DNA of 64,000 nucleotides from Microbacterium sp. Au-Mic1. Lineage in GTDB: Bacteria; Actinomycetota; Actinomycetes; Actinomycetales; Microbacteriaceae. The stretch covers positions 1 to 64,000 of the forward strand of contig NZ_JAJTTF010000008.1 in assembly GCF_021341785.1 (NCBI RefSeq), read 5' to 3'. A model generated the notes under the pieces. It had not been told where the DNA came from. It saw only the letters and a list, made by a program, of their open reading frames with translations, and did no database searches. Within the stretch, counting starts at the first letter, position 1; each line of letters opens with the position of its first letter. The translations under genes and the position numbers were made by a program. Positions 7,971-15,691 of this stretch are shown one piece after another.

Positions 7971-9284
7971 TCAGCCCGCGATCTTGCGACCGGTCGAGTT
8001 CGCGATCTGCGCGGCCGCGTCGTCGAGCGCCTTCTTCGGATCCTCGCCGTTCAGCACGGCGGCGCCGACGGCGTTGATGACGGCGTCGCTCGCGACCGAC
8101 TGGTCGGACGTGAAGGCGACGGACGGGATCTTCGGCGTCAGCTCCGCGAACGTCTGGAACACCTTCTGCCCGCCGAAGTAGTCGCTCGGCTGCTCGAAGA
8201 AGTCGGCCTTCAGCGCCGGCAGATAGGCCGGGAACAGGCCTTCCTTCTGCATCATGCTCGACTGGTTGTCGGTGTTCGCCAGCACGTAGGCCATGAAGTC
8301 GGCCGCGAGCTGCGGGTTCTTCGCCTGGGAAGGGATCGCGAGCCCGGATCCGCCGTTGTTCGAGGTCGGCGCGCTGCTGTCGTCGAAGACCGGAAGGTCG
8401 CGCACGGCGTACTTCCCGCTGAGCTCGGGGGCCTCGCCCTCGAGCGTGCCGATCCACCAGACCGCCTCGGGGGTGACGGCGGAGTCGCCGTCCTTCGCGC
8501 TCGTGACGCTCGCGTCCCAGCCCTTGGCGTTCTTGATGAGCCCCTTCTGCTGCATGGTCTGCAGCAGGGTGAGCGCACGCACGGCGTCCGGCGAGTTCAC
8601 CGTGATGTCGCCCTTGTCGTCGAAGTAGCCCGCGCCCTGCTGCTGCAGATACATCGAGAGGGATCCGCCCGAGGCGAGATCGGCGGTGAGCAGCGTGTGC
8701 CCGGTCGCGGCCTTGATCTTCTCCCCTGCGGCGACGAGGTCGTCCCAGGTCTTGATCGAGGCGGGATCCACGCCCGCGGCCCGGAAGTAGTCGGTGCGGT
8801 AGTAGAGGCCGACGGTCCCGGAGTCCCACGGCGCCATGCGCAGCGCGCCGTCCTTGCCGGTGCCGGTCGACCACTTGAACGGGTCGAAGTCGGCCTTCTT
8901 GTCGCCGAGCACGGGCGAGAGGTCGACGAAGCCCTTGGGGAACTGCGTGAGGTAGCTCTGGTTGTGATCGGTCTCGAGCGTGATCAGGTCCGGAAGGCCG
9001 GTGCCGGCCTGCAGCCCGACCGAGATCTTGTCGTAGGCGTTGTCGTAGCCGATGTCGACGACCTTGATCGTGGTGCCCTTGTGCGCCTTCTCGTAGTCGG
9101 CGCCGAGCCGCTTGAGCGCGGTCGCGGCGACATCCCACGACCAGATCGTGATCGTGCCCGTCGCCTGGGCATCCGGCTTGAGAGCCTCACCACCGCTCGG
9201 CGCCCCGCCACCGAACGCGCACCCGGACAGGGCGATGGTCGCCACAGCGCCGATCGCCAGCGCGAGCATGCCGCGTCGCTTCAT
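7971..9284 (-). CDS. Sugar-binding lipoprotein (family 1 SBP, importer 1)
   Basis: The 437-residue extracytoplasmic receptor opens with a lipoprotein signal (KRRGMLALAIGAVATIALSGC; Cys is the lipidation site) and then a Gly/Ala linker. The mature protein has the family 1 fold: TITIWSWDVAATALKRLGADYEK at its start, PDLITLETD, and APWDSGTVGLYYRTDYF as hinge and ligand-region motifs. Two adjacent ATG codons are available. The second (9284) has better spacing from the GAGGAGG ribosome site and is chosen. It heads the operon 9284-6132. Upstream are a CTGCATACAG GntR-type box and a 16-bp palindrome. The ligand is unproven; an oligosaccharide matching GH42 is likely. Confidence 0.92.
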   Translation of the reverse strand: MKRRGMLALAIGAVATIALSGCAFGGGAPSGGEALKPDAQATGTITIWSWDVAATALKRLGADYEKAHKGTTIKVVDIGYDNAYDKISVGLQAGTGLPDLITLETDHNQSYLTQFPKGFVDLSPVLGDKKADFDPFKWSTGTGKDGALRMAPWDSGTVGLYYRTDYFRAAGVDPASIKTWDDLVAAGEKIKAATGHTLLTADLASGGSLSMYLQQQGAGYFDDKGDITVNSPDAVRALTLLQTMQQKGLIKNAKGWDASVTSAKDGDSAVTPEAVWWIGTLEGEAPELSGKYAVRDLPVFDDSSAPTSNNGGSGLAIPSQAKNPQLAADFMAYVLANTDNQSSMMQKEGLFPAYLPALKADFFEQPSDYFGGQKVFQTFAELTPKIPSVAFTSDQSVASDAVINAVGAAVLNGEDPKKALDDAAAQIANSTGRKIAG

Positions 9285-9310
9285 CATGACCTCCTCGTCA
9301 GAATTGGATA

Positions 9311-9343
9311 CTGCATACAGTACACATGTGTTCACGTGAACAC
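9311..9343. promoter_or_regulatory. Operator pair upstream of sugar importer 1
   Basis: CTGCATACAG (9311-9320) matches the gntR-region palindrome with one change. Right beside it is a perfect 16-bp palindrome, GTGTTCACGTGAACAC (9328-9343), of the kind bound by LacI-family repressors. Both lie 27-59 bp upstream of the lipoprotein start. No lacI gene is in the window, so a second, distant regulator is inferred. Confidence 0.55.
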
Positions 9344-9470
9344 CAGAACCGTCGAGAACTCCGGAGCGGGGCACCCGGGCAGGGCCGTCCGGCGCGCACC
9401 CACCCTCTCGGAACACCGAAAACACCCTCTCCGCCGCGGCCGGTCGGCGCCCCGAACCCCCACGAAACGC

Positions 9471-9536
9471 CGAGACCCCCTCTCCGCCGCGCAGGCAGGA
9501 GGGGGTCTCGACGCTCTGAGGGGGTCTCGACGCTCT
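9471..9536. repeat. Inverted and tandem repeat, probable terminator
   Basis: CGAGACCCCCTC (9471-9482) can pair with GAGGGGGTCTCG at 9499-9510 or at 9518-9529. The right-hand copies are tandem 19-bp units (GAGGGGGTCTCGACGCTCT), with a third partial copy running to about 9547. It follows the GH63-like gene on the minus strand and probably ends that operon. The rest of the 270-bp gap (9285-9554) holds the importer 1 promoter region. Confidence 0.55.
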
Positions 9537-9554
9537 GGAGGGGGTGCGCCCGCC

Positions 9555-11300
9555 TCAGCGGCTGAGGGTGACCGCGAGATCCAGGAACAGCGCGGCCGAC
9601 CAGCCGAATGCCGTCGTCGCGCGCTCGGCCTTGAGACCCGTGCGCGGATTGAAGTACTCGTGCGGTCCGCCGCCGTGGATCACCAGGCGCACGGTCTGCT
9701 CGCGCAGCTCCCTGGCACGCTCCGGCCGTCCTGCCTCGTCCAACCCCTCGGCGATGAGCGCGCTGGTGTTGATCCAGATCGGGCCGCGCCACATCCGTTC
9801 CGGGGAGAAGTCCGGATCCGACGCCGACACGGTCGGCAGTCCCCACTCCAGCGCGTACCGTTCCGGGTCGTCGATCGCTGCGAGCAGGGCGGCGCGGGCG
9901 TCCTGCGGCAGCCCTTCCACGCGCAGCGGCATGAGCCCCACCACGGTGTCGCTCGCGATGCGCACCCCGTCGCGGTCCGACACGGGCCCGCGCGCGATGA
10001 AGCGCCGTTCGGCCGGATCCCACAGCTTCTCCATCAGGAGCGCGACCGTGCGGTCGGCGCGAGCGAAGTGCGGCGCGATGTCATGACCCGGCAGGTAGCG
10101 CGCCGCGAGGGCGGCGATCTCGCGATCCTGTTGCACGAGGTAGGCCGCGAGATCGGGCGCCGTGGTGGGGATCGGCCCGTCGAACACCGGGCTGTCGTCG
10201 AGGCCGGAGGAGTACGGGTGGCCGTACTCCGGCAGCCCGTCGCCGTCGAGGTCGGATCCGTTCTGTTCGGGCCCCGCGAACCACCAGTCCTGCGAACGGA
10301 TCACCCGCTCCAGCTGGTCCGCGGCCCATTCCGGCGCGTCCTCGACCTCGAGCACCTTCCGCAGCGCCCACGCGGCGAGCGGCGGTTTGGTGAGCGGCAC
10401 GGGAGCGGTCGGATCCGCCACCTGCGAACCCGCACGCCGCAGCGTCGCCCGATCCGACTCGGGCAGGTCGTCGCTCGTGGCGAGCACGCCCTGCTCGTGC
10501 ACGACGTCGGGCAGCTGCCCGTTGGCGCGCGGGAACCGGAACGCGAGCTCGAGCTGCTCCCTGGCGAGCTCCGGGTCGCCGTGGCGCAGCCCGACCGCGA
10601 TGAAGTACGCGTCCCACTGCCAGAGCCCGACGTAGCCGATCTTCGACGGCACGATCGCCCGAGCCCCCTCGAGCGCCGGCAGCTCCACGATGTTGGCACC
10701 GAGCACCCACCAGCAGAACGCCGCCATGTCCTGCAGATCCTCGCGCACCCGCGGGCAACGGTCGAACCACTCCTCCCACAGCGCCCGCAGAGCCGCCACG
10801 GCATCGCGATGCGCGCCATCGGCCTGCGTCGCGACCGCGACCGTCCGGTCGGCGGCGACGTCGATGCGCAGACCGGATCCGATCTCGTGCCGGGACTCGG
10901 TGCCGTCCGGCAGCGTGAGGAGCACCGACGCCGAGGGGTCGCCGCCGATGCTGAGCGCGCGCAGGCCGTCGAAGGCGAGGGTAACGCTCCCGAACGAGAT
11001 CCGGTGCGGTTGCACGTCGACGACCGGGAGGACCCGGCCGGCCCCGTCGTGCACGAGGAGCCCGTCCAGCACGCGGCACTGGTCGAGCCGCCGTTCGTAT
11101 TCGGAGGTGTGCACGCGCACGCCGTCGCCCTCGCGGAAGACCAGCAGGCGCGAACGGGGCATCGTGAACGGGGCGGTCACCAGGTCGAGGTGCCCGCCCG
11201 CGGCGAGCGCGAGCTCCGCAGCGGACGGCGTGTCCGACACGGACGGCGTGTCGGACACGGACGGCGGGGCCGACGCCGCTGAGGTGCGGGGATCCGTCAC
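9555..11300 (-). CDS. GH63/MGH1-like (alpha/alpha)6-barrel glycoside hydrolase
   Basis: The 581-residue protein has an N-terminal beta domain (about 30-190) followed by an (alpha/alpha)6 barrel. Barrel signatures are YVGLWQWDAYFIAVGLRHG (general-acid Asp region), LPEYGHPYSSGLDDSPVFD, and FSPERMWRGPIWINTSALI near the base residue. These match the GH63/mannosylglycerate-hydrolase-like clan, which cleaves alpha-glucosidic or related bonds. There is no signal peptide, so it is cytoplasmic. It is last in the importer 2 operon: its GTG start is 1 bp from the permease stop. The N-terminus contains a slippage-type 18-bp tandem repeat (11223-11258) encoding repeated SVSDTP. The exact substrate cannot be told. 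Confidence 0.82.
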   Translation of the reverse strand: MTDPRTSAASAPPSVSDTPSVSDTPSAAELALAAGGHLDLVTAPFTMPRSRLLVFREGDGVRVHTSEYERRLDQCRVLDGLLVHDGAGRVLPVVDVQPHRISFGSVTLAFDGLRALSIGGDPSASVLLTLPDGTESRHEIGSGLRIDVAADRTVAVATQADGAHRDAVAALRALWEEWFDRCPRVREDLQDMAAFCWWVLGANIVELPALEGARAIVPSKIGYVGLWQWDAYFIAVGLRHGDPELAREQLELAFRFPRANGQLPDVVHEQGVLATSDDLPESDRATLRRAGSQVADPTAPVPLTKPPLAAWALRKVLEVEDAPEWAADQLERVIRSQDWWFAGPEQNGSDLDGDGLPEYGHPYSSGLDDSPVFDGPIPTTAPDLAAYLVQQDREIAALAARYLPGHDIAPHFARADRTVALLMEKLWDPAERRFIARGPVSDRDGVRIASDTVVGLMPLRVEGLPQDARAALLAAIDDPERYALEWGLPTVSASDPDFSPERMWRGPIWINTSALIAEGLDEAGRPERARELREQTVRLVIHGGGPHEYFNPRTGLKAERATTAFGWSAALFLDLAVTLSR

Positions 11301-11301
11301 G

Positions 11302-12243
11302 TCAGCGCCCGCCGAGGCCGGACGCGGCCATGCTGTTCAGGATCCGGCGCTGTCCGATCACGAACACGATCAGCATCGGCACGGTCGAGATCGCCGAGGC
11401 GGCCATCACCAGACCGTAGTTCACCGAGCCGAACTGCCCCTGGAACGACTGCAGTAGCAGCGGGACCGTGAACAGGTCGGGCGTGTTGAGCAGCACCAGC
11501 GGGAACAGGAAGGAGTTCCACACGTCGAGGGCGACGATGATGCTGAGCGCGGCGAGCCCCGGCTTGAGGTTCGGCAGGATCACCTGGAAGAAGGTGCGGA
11601 TCCGTCCCGCGCCGTCCACGAGCGCCGCCTCCTCGAGCTCCCGCGGCAGCGAGAGCACGAACTGGCGCATCAGGAACACGGCGAAAGGGTTGGCGATCAT
11701 GCCCGGGATGATGAGCGCGAGGTGCGAGTCCACCCAGCCCAGCTGCGACATCAGCAGGTAGAACGGGATGAGCGTGACCTGCTTGGGGATCATCTGCGTG
11801 GCGAGGAAGACGATGAACAGCACCTTGGACCCGCGGAAGCGGATGCGCGCGAACGCGTAGCCCGCCATCGACGCGGTGATGAGCGTGCCGATGACGACCA
11901 GCACCGCGATGTAGGCACTGTTCAGGTACGCCTGCGCGAACGGCACCGCGTTCCACGCCTGGACGTAGTTGTCGACCGTCCACGGGCTCGGCAGCAGCGA
12001 CAGCGGGTTCTTGAGCAGCTGCGGCAGCGTCTTGAACGAGGTCAGCAGCATCCACACGAACGGGAAGACCATGCCGAGCCCGGCGACGATCAGCACCACG
12101 TGCAGGACGGTGGCGGACAGCCGGCGACGGCCCTTGCCCGCGGGGCGCGGACGGATCCGCCTGCCGGGCGCGACGAGCGCGATCGTGGAATCGGTGGCGG
12201 GCGCACGGTCGCCGGTGGCGAGGCGCGGGGTGTCGACGCTCAT
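11302..12243 (-). CDS. Sugar ABC transporter permease, MalG-like (importer 2)
   Basis: The 313-residue permease has about 40 basic cytoplasmic residues, then six spans. The EAA loop reads EEAALVDGAGRIRTFFQVILP. SFKTLPQLLKNPLSLLPSPWTVDNY after span 1 is typical of MalG-type CUT1 subunits (shown here as SLLPSPWTVDNY). It ends in NSMAASGLGGR, a common tail of actinobacterial sugar permeases. It overlaps the preceding permease by ATGA (12240-12243). Together with the SBP and MalF-like partner it forms a second importer that also lacks an ATPase gene and probably borrows a shared MsiK-type ATPase. Confidence 0.92.
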   Translation of the reverse strand: MSVDTPRLATGDRAPATDSTIALVAPGRRIRPRPAGKGRRRLSATVLHVVLIVAGLGMVFPFVWMLLTSFKTLPQLLKNPLSLLPSPWTVDNYVQAWNAVPFAQAYLNSAYIAVLVVIGTLITASMAGYAFARIRFRGSKVLFIVFLATQMIPKQVTLIPFYLLMSQLGWVDSHLALIIPGMIANPFAVFLMRQFVLSLPRELEEAALVDGAGRIRTFFQVILPNLKPGLAALSIIVALDVWNSFLFPLVLLNTPDLFTVPLLLQSFQGQFGSVNYGLVMAASAISTVPMLIVFVIGQRRILNSMAASGLGGR

Positions 12244-13190
12244 GCGGGGTCATCCTCGTAATGGACGAACTTCTTCTGCGCGGCGAACTGGATCCCCGTG
12301 ATCACGAGGGTCAGCAGCAGCAGGATGATGCTCGCGGCCGATGAGAGTCCGAAGTCGAACTTCTTCATGCCGAGGTCGTAGATGTGGTAGACGATCGTGC
12401 GGGTGGCGTTGTCGGGTCCGGCGTTGTGCACGAGCACGTACACCGTGTCGAAGGTCTGCAGCGACGAGATGAAGGCGATCACCGAGGAGAAGAAGACGAT
12501 CGGAGACAGCAGCGGCAGCCGGATCGCGGTGAACAGCCGCCAGGCGCCGGCTCCGTCGATCCGCGCGGCCTCGATCACCGACGGCGAGATGTTCTGCAGC
12601 CCGGCGAGGAAGATGATCACGTTGAGACCCAGCGACGACCAGATCGTCACGATGCACACGGCGATCAGGGCGAGTCGCGGATCCTGCAGCCAGTCCGGCG
12701 GCGCGACGCCGAAGATCTTGGAGATGGCCGACGACAGGATGCCGTCCGCGCGGAACATCTGCTGCCACATCATCGCGACCGCCACCGTCGAGGTGACCAC
12801 CGGCGCGAAGAAGAGCACCAGGTACAGCGTGCGGGTCTTCAGTTTCTCGAGCGCGACCGCGATGGTCACGGCCAGCGCGAGGCCGATCGGCACCGTGATG
12901 ATCGCGATGAGCAACGTGTTCAGGATCGCGCGGCCGAAGAGCGGATCGGCCAGTTCGGTGCTGAAGTTCTCGAAGCCGACCCAACTGAGGTCGGTCAGGC
13001 CGTCCCAGTGCGCGAACGCGAGCACGAGGCTCGCGAGGAACGGCACGAGCACGAACAGGCCCATGCCGATCAGCTGCGGCCCGACGAAGGCGTAGCCCCA
13101 GCGCCGGTCGCGGCGCCGCCAGGCGGCCTCGCGCCGCCACCCGGGCGCCGTCGACGACGACGCCCGGGTGCTCACCGACGGTGCGCTCAT
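12240..13190 (-). CDS. Sugar ABC transporter permease, MalF-like (importer 2)
   Basis: The 316-residue permease has a basic leader (GWRREAAWRRRDRRWGY), six spans, and the EAA loop EAARIDGAGAWRLFTAIRLP. WLQDPRLALIAVCIVTIWSSLG and the NAGPDNATRTIVYHIYD segment are standard in MalF-like subunits. The ATG at 13190 is chosen because it lies 2 bp after the SBP stop; the longer open frame upstream covers the binding-protein gene and is not coding. It pairs with the MalG-like protein at 11302-12243. Confidence 0.92.
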   Translation of the reverse strand: MSAPSVSTRASSSTAPGWRREAAWRRRDRRWGYAFVGPQLIGMGLFVLVPFLASLVLAFAHWDGLTDLSWVGFENFSTELADPLFGRAILNTLLIAIITVPIGLALAVTIAVALEKLKTRTLYLVLFFAPVVTSTVAVAMMWQQMFRADGILSSAISKIFGVAPPDWLQDPRLALIAVCIVTIWSSLGLNVIIFLAGLQNISPSVIEAARIDGAGAWRLFTAIRLPLLSPIVFFSSVIAFISSLQTFDTVYVLVHNAGPDNATRTIVYHIYDLGMKKFDFGLSSAASIILLLLTLVITGIQFAAQKKFVHYEDDPA

Positions 13191-13192
13191 GC

Positions 13193-14494
13193 TCACTTGC
13201 CGTCCTGGACCAGCTTGCCGACCGCGTCGAGCGTGGCCTGCGCGTCCTGCTTGCCCTGGTAGAGGGCGAGGAACTGGTCGCCGATGCCACCGCGGATGCC
13301 CGGAAGGCGCGCCTCGGTCGGATAGTTGACGAAGCCGATGTCGCGCATGTCGAGGAAGCTCTGCGCGTGCGCCGGGTAGCCGTCCAGCACCACCTTGTCG
13401 GCACCCTTGATGGACGGCACCGCGTTGCCGCCGCCCTGCAGGCGGAGGGTCTGCCCCTCGGCCGAGAGGAACTCGGTCCAGAAGGTGAACGCCGCGTCCT
13501 TGACCTTGGTCCCCTTGTTGATCGCGAGGAACGAGGTGGCGACGCCCGTGGGCGCGGCCTTGCCGTCGGGCGTCGGCCACGGTGCGATGTCGTACGAGTC
13601 CTTCACACCGGCGGCCTCGACGGTGCCGATCGTGTAACGCCCCTGTACGAAGAACCCGGCCTTGTGCGAGACGAAGACACTGTCGGCGCCCGCCCCATCG
13701 GGAAGGGTGTCGGCGACGAGGAACGTCTTGTCCTGGAACAGGGATCCGAACTGATCGAGCGCCTTGACGGCGTCGGCGTCCTTGTTCGCGACGAACTTCC
13801 CGCTCTTGTCGTAGGGGGCGGAGACGCCCTGAGAGCTCAGCCAGCTCCACTGCGTGGCCCAGTAGTTCCAGAACATCGTGCCGGTGAGCCCGGCGTCGTG
13901 GAGCTTCTTGTTCATGTCCAGGAACGCGCTCGTGGTCCACTTGCCCTCGGCGGCGAGGGTCGCGGGGTCGTCGGTGACGCCTGCGGCCTTCAGCGCCTCC
14001 TTGTCGTACCAGAACACGTCGGGGTTCGAGTCGTTCGGAGCGGCGTAGATCTCGCCGTCCTTCTCCGCCGCACCGAACAGGCCCGGCGAGAAGTCGTCGA
14101 CCTTGCTCTGGCTCTTGGGGCCGTTCATCAGGCTCTTGAGCGGCATCAGCCGATTCGATCCGACGAACTGGCCGATCATGTCGTCGCCGACGTAGAAGAC
14201 GTCGGGCGCCGTGTTGCTGGTGAGCTGCGCGAGGAGCTTGGAGTGATAGTCGTCATAGCCGGCGACGGGCTGCAGCTTGACGGTGATGTCGGGGTGGCGC
14301 TTCATGAACTCCTTGTCGAAGTCCTGATAGCGCTTGAGCTCGTCGGCGCTGCCCCACGTGGACCAGACCACGGTGGTCTTCCCGCCGGCGGCACCGCCGG
14401 ACGCGCCACCGCTGCACGCGGCGAGACCGAGCATCAGGGCGCCGGCGGACACTGCCGCGAGCGTGCGCAGGAGTCGAGGGTTCGAGCGGGGCAT
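13193..14494 (-). CDS. Sugar-binding lipoprotein (family 1 SBP, importer 2)
   Basis: The 433-residue receptor has a lipoprotein signal ending LMLGLAACSGG. The mature start TTVVWSTWGSADELKRYQDF and the PDVFYVGDDMIGQFV, NSNPDVFWYDKEAL-like and WSWLSSQGV segments place it in SBP family 1. The ATG at 14494 has a good AGAGGTGG ribosome site. It is first in a four-gene operon (SBP, MalF, MalG, GH63-like). An ATGTATACAG box 59 bp upstream links it to the GntR regulator of the island. The ligand is probably an oligosaccharide that the GH63-like enzyme then splits; this is inferred from the operon only. Confidence 0.92.
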   Translation of the reverse strand: MPRSNPRLLRTLAAVSAGALMLGLAACSGGASGGAAGGKTTVVWSTWGSADELKRYQDFDKEFMKRHPDITVKLQPVAGYDDYHSKLLAQLTSNTAPDVFYVGDDMIGQFVGSNRLMPLKSLMNGPKSQSKVDDFSPGLFGAAEKDGEIYAAPNDSNPDVFWYDKEALKAAGVTDDPATLAAEGKWTTSAFLDMNKKLHDAGLTGTMFWNYWATQWSWLSSQGVSAPYDKSGKFVANKDADAVKALDQFGSLFQDKTFLVADTLPDGAGADSVFVSHKAGFFVQGRYTIGTVEAAGVKDSYDIAPWPTPDGKAAPTGVATSFLAINKGTKVKDAAFTFWTEFLSAEGQTLRLQGGGNAVPSIKGADKVVLDGYPAHAQSFLDMRDIGFVNYPTEARLPGIRGGIGDQFLALYQGKQDAQATLDAVGKLVQDGK

Positions 14495-14552
14495 GGCGCC
14501 ACCTCTTTCGTCGTTGAAGGGCAGATCAGAGGGTCGGGACGCACTCAGTATT

Positions 14553-14575
14553 ATGTATACAGATGACATTTGTCA
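14553..14575. promoter_or_regulatory. Operator region upstream of importer 2
   Basis: ATGTATACAG (14553-14562) is the third copy of the GntR-type box. It is followed at once by a TGACATTTGTCA palindrome (14564-14575). The region lies between the divergent SBP (14494, minus) and dehydrogenase (14675, plus). A TACGCT -10 element at 14663-14668 probably serves the dehydrogenase. Confidence 0.6.
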
Positions 14576-14674
14576 ACGCCTGCCCGGCCAGGTCGGTCTG
14601 CGTCGGGCCCGGTCGGGCCACGCACTGTCGAGTGGTCCGATCCGGAGTCGCGCCGCGGGGCCTACGCTCGAGGG

Positions 14675-15604
14675 GTGAGCCTGCTCGTCACCGTCCCCAC
14701 CGCCGAACTCGCCGCCGACATCGCCGCCCAGGGCCCGCTGCCCGAGGGCGTGGCGGTGCAGGTCTGGGACATGACCACGCCCCCGCCCGCACCTCGGATC
14801 GACATCGTCGTGCCGTCCTACCTCGGCCGGCAGCGCTTCTCCGCGCTGGACGGCGTCGACGTGGGCCTCGTGCAGGGGCAGATGATCGGCTACGAAGCCG
14901 TGATCGACCGGGTGCCCGCGGGCGTGCCGTTCGCCAACGCCGCCAGCGTGCATGAGCCGGCGACCGCCGAGCTCGCGCTCGCTCTGACCCTCGCGGCGCA
15001 GCGCGAACTGCCGAGGTTCGTGCGCGCGCAGGATGCCGGAGTGTGGGACAGGGCGTTCACCTCGAGCCTCGCGGACCGGCGCGTGCTGCTGGTCGGCATC
15101 GGCGGAGTAGGCAAGGCCGTCGCCCGGCGCCTGGCCGGCTTCGAGACCACGATCACCGCCGTCGCGCAGACCGCCCGCACCGAGGTGATCGACGGCGTCG
15201 GCGAGATCACCGTGCACGCCCTCGCCGACCTGCCCGCGCTGCTCCCCGACGCCGAGATCGTCATCCTGTCGCTGCCGGGCGGATCCGCCACGCACCGGCT
15301 GTTCGACGCCGGCATGCTCGCGCACATGGCCGACGGAGCACTGCTCGTCAACGTGGGCCGCGGCACGCTCGTCGACACGGAGGCACTGGTCGCCGAGAAC
15401 GGCCGGATCCGCGCCGCGCTGGACGTCATGGATCCGGAGCCGCTGCCCGAAGGCCACCCGCTGTGGAGCACCCCCGGAGTGCTGTTCACCCCGCACGTCG
15501 GCGGCGCCTCGACCGCCATGAGCCCGCGCATCGCCGCGCTGATGCGCACCCAGATCGACCGCATGCGCGCGGGCGAGGAGCCGGTGAACCTCATCGCCCG
15601 CTGA
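14675..15604 (+). CDS. D-isomer specific 2-hydroxyacid dehydrogenase
   Basis: The 309-residue NAD(P)-dependent enzyme reduces or oxidises 2-keto/2-hydroxyacids. The Rossmann motif is VLLVGIGGVGKAVARRL. The catalytic triad is represented by Arg in NVGRGTLVD, Glu in DVMDPEPLPEGHPLW, and His in FTPHVGG. It lacks the C-terminal ACT domain of SerA, so it is nearer to the glyoxylate/hydroxypyruvate reductase group. The GTG at 14675 is chosen over the distant TTG at 14570 because the conserved fold begins here and a TACGCT -10 box ends 6 bp before it, suggesting a leaderless message. It stands alone between the importer 2 and GH13 genes. Confidence 0.85.
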   Translation: MSLLVTVPTAELAADIAAQGPLPEGVAVQVWDMTTPPPAPRIDIVVPSYLGRQRFSALDGVDVGLVQGQMIGYEAVIDRVPAGVPFANAASVHEPATAELALALTLAAQRELPRFVRAQDAGVWDRAFTSSLADRRVLLVGIGGVGKAVARRLAGFETTITAVAQTARTEVIDGVGEITVHALADLPALLPDAEIVILSLPGGSATHRLFDAGMLAHMADGALLVNVGRGTLVDTEALVAENGRIRAALDVMDPEPLPEGHPLWSTPGVLFTPHVGGASTAMSPRIAALMRTQIDRMRAGEEPVNLIAR

Positions 15605-15691
15605 ATTCCGAGCGAAGACGGATCCGCTTCCGCTCGAACCGATTCGATCCGCGCGTTTCCGGGATTCACCGGGTCCCGGTACCCTGATCGC

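Noticed and set aside
11223..11258. 18-bp tandem repeat at the start of the GH63-like gene
   Set aside because: It keeps the frame and encodes a low-complexity linker. Simple replication slippage explains it.
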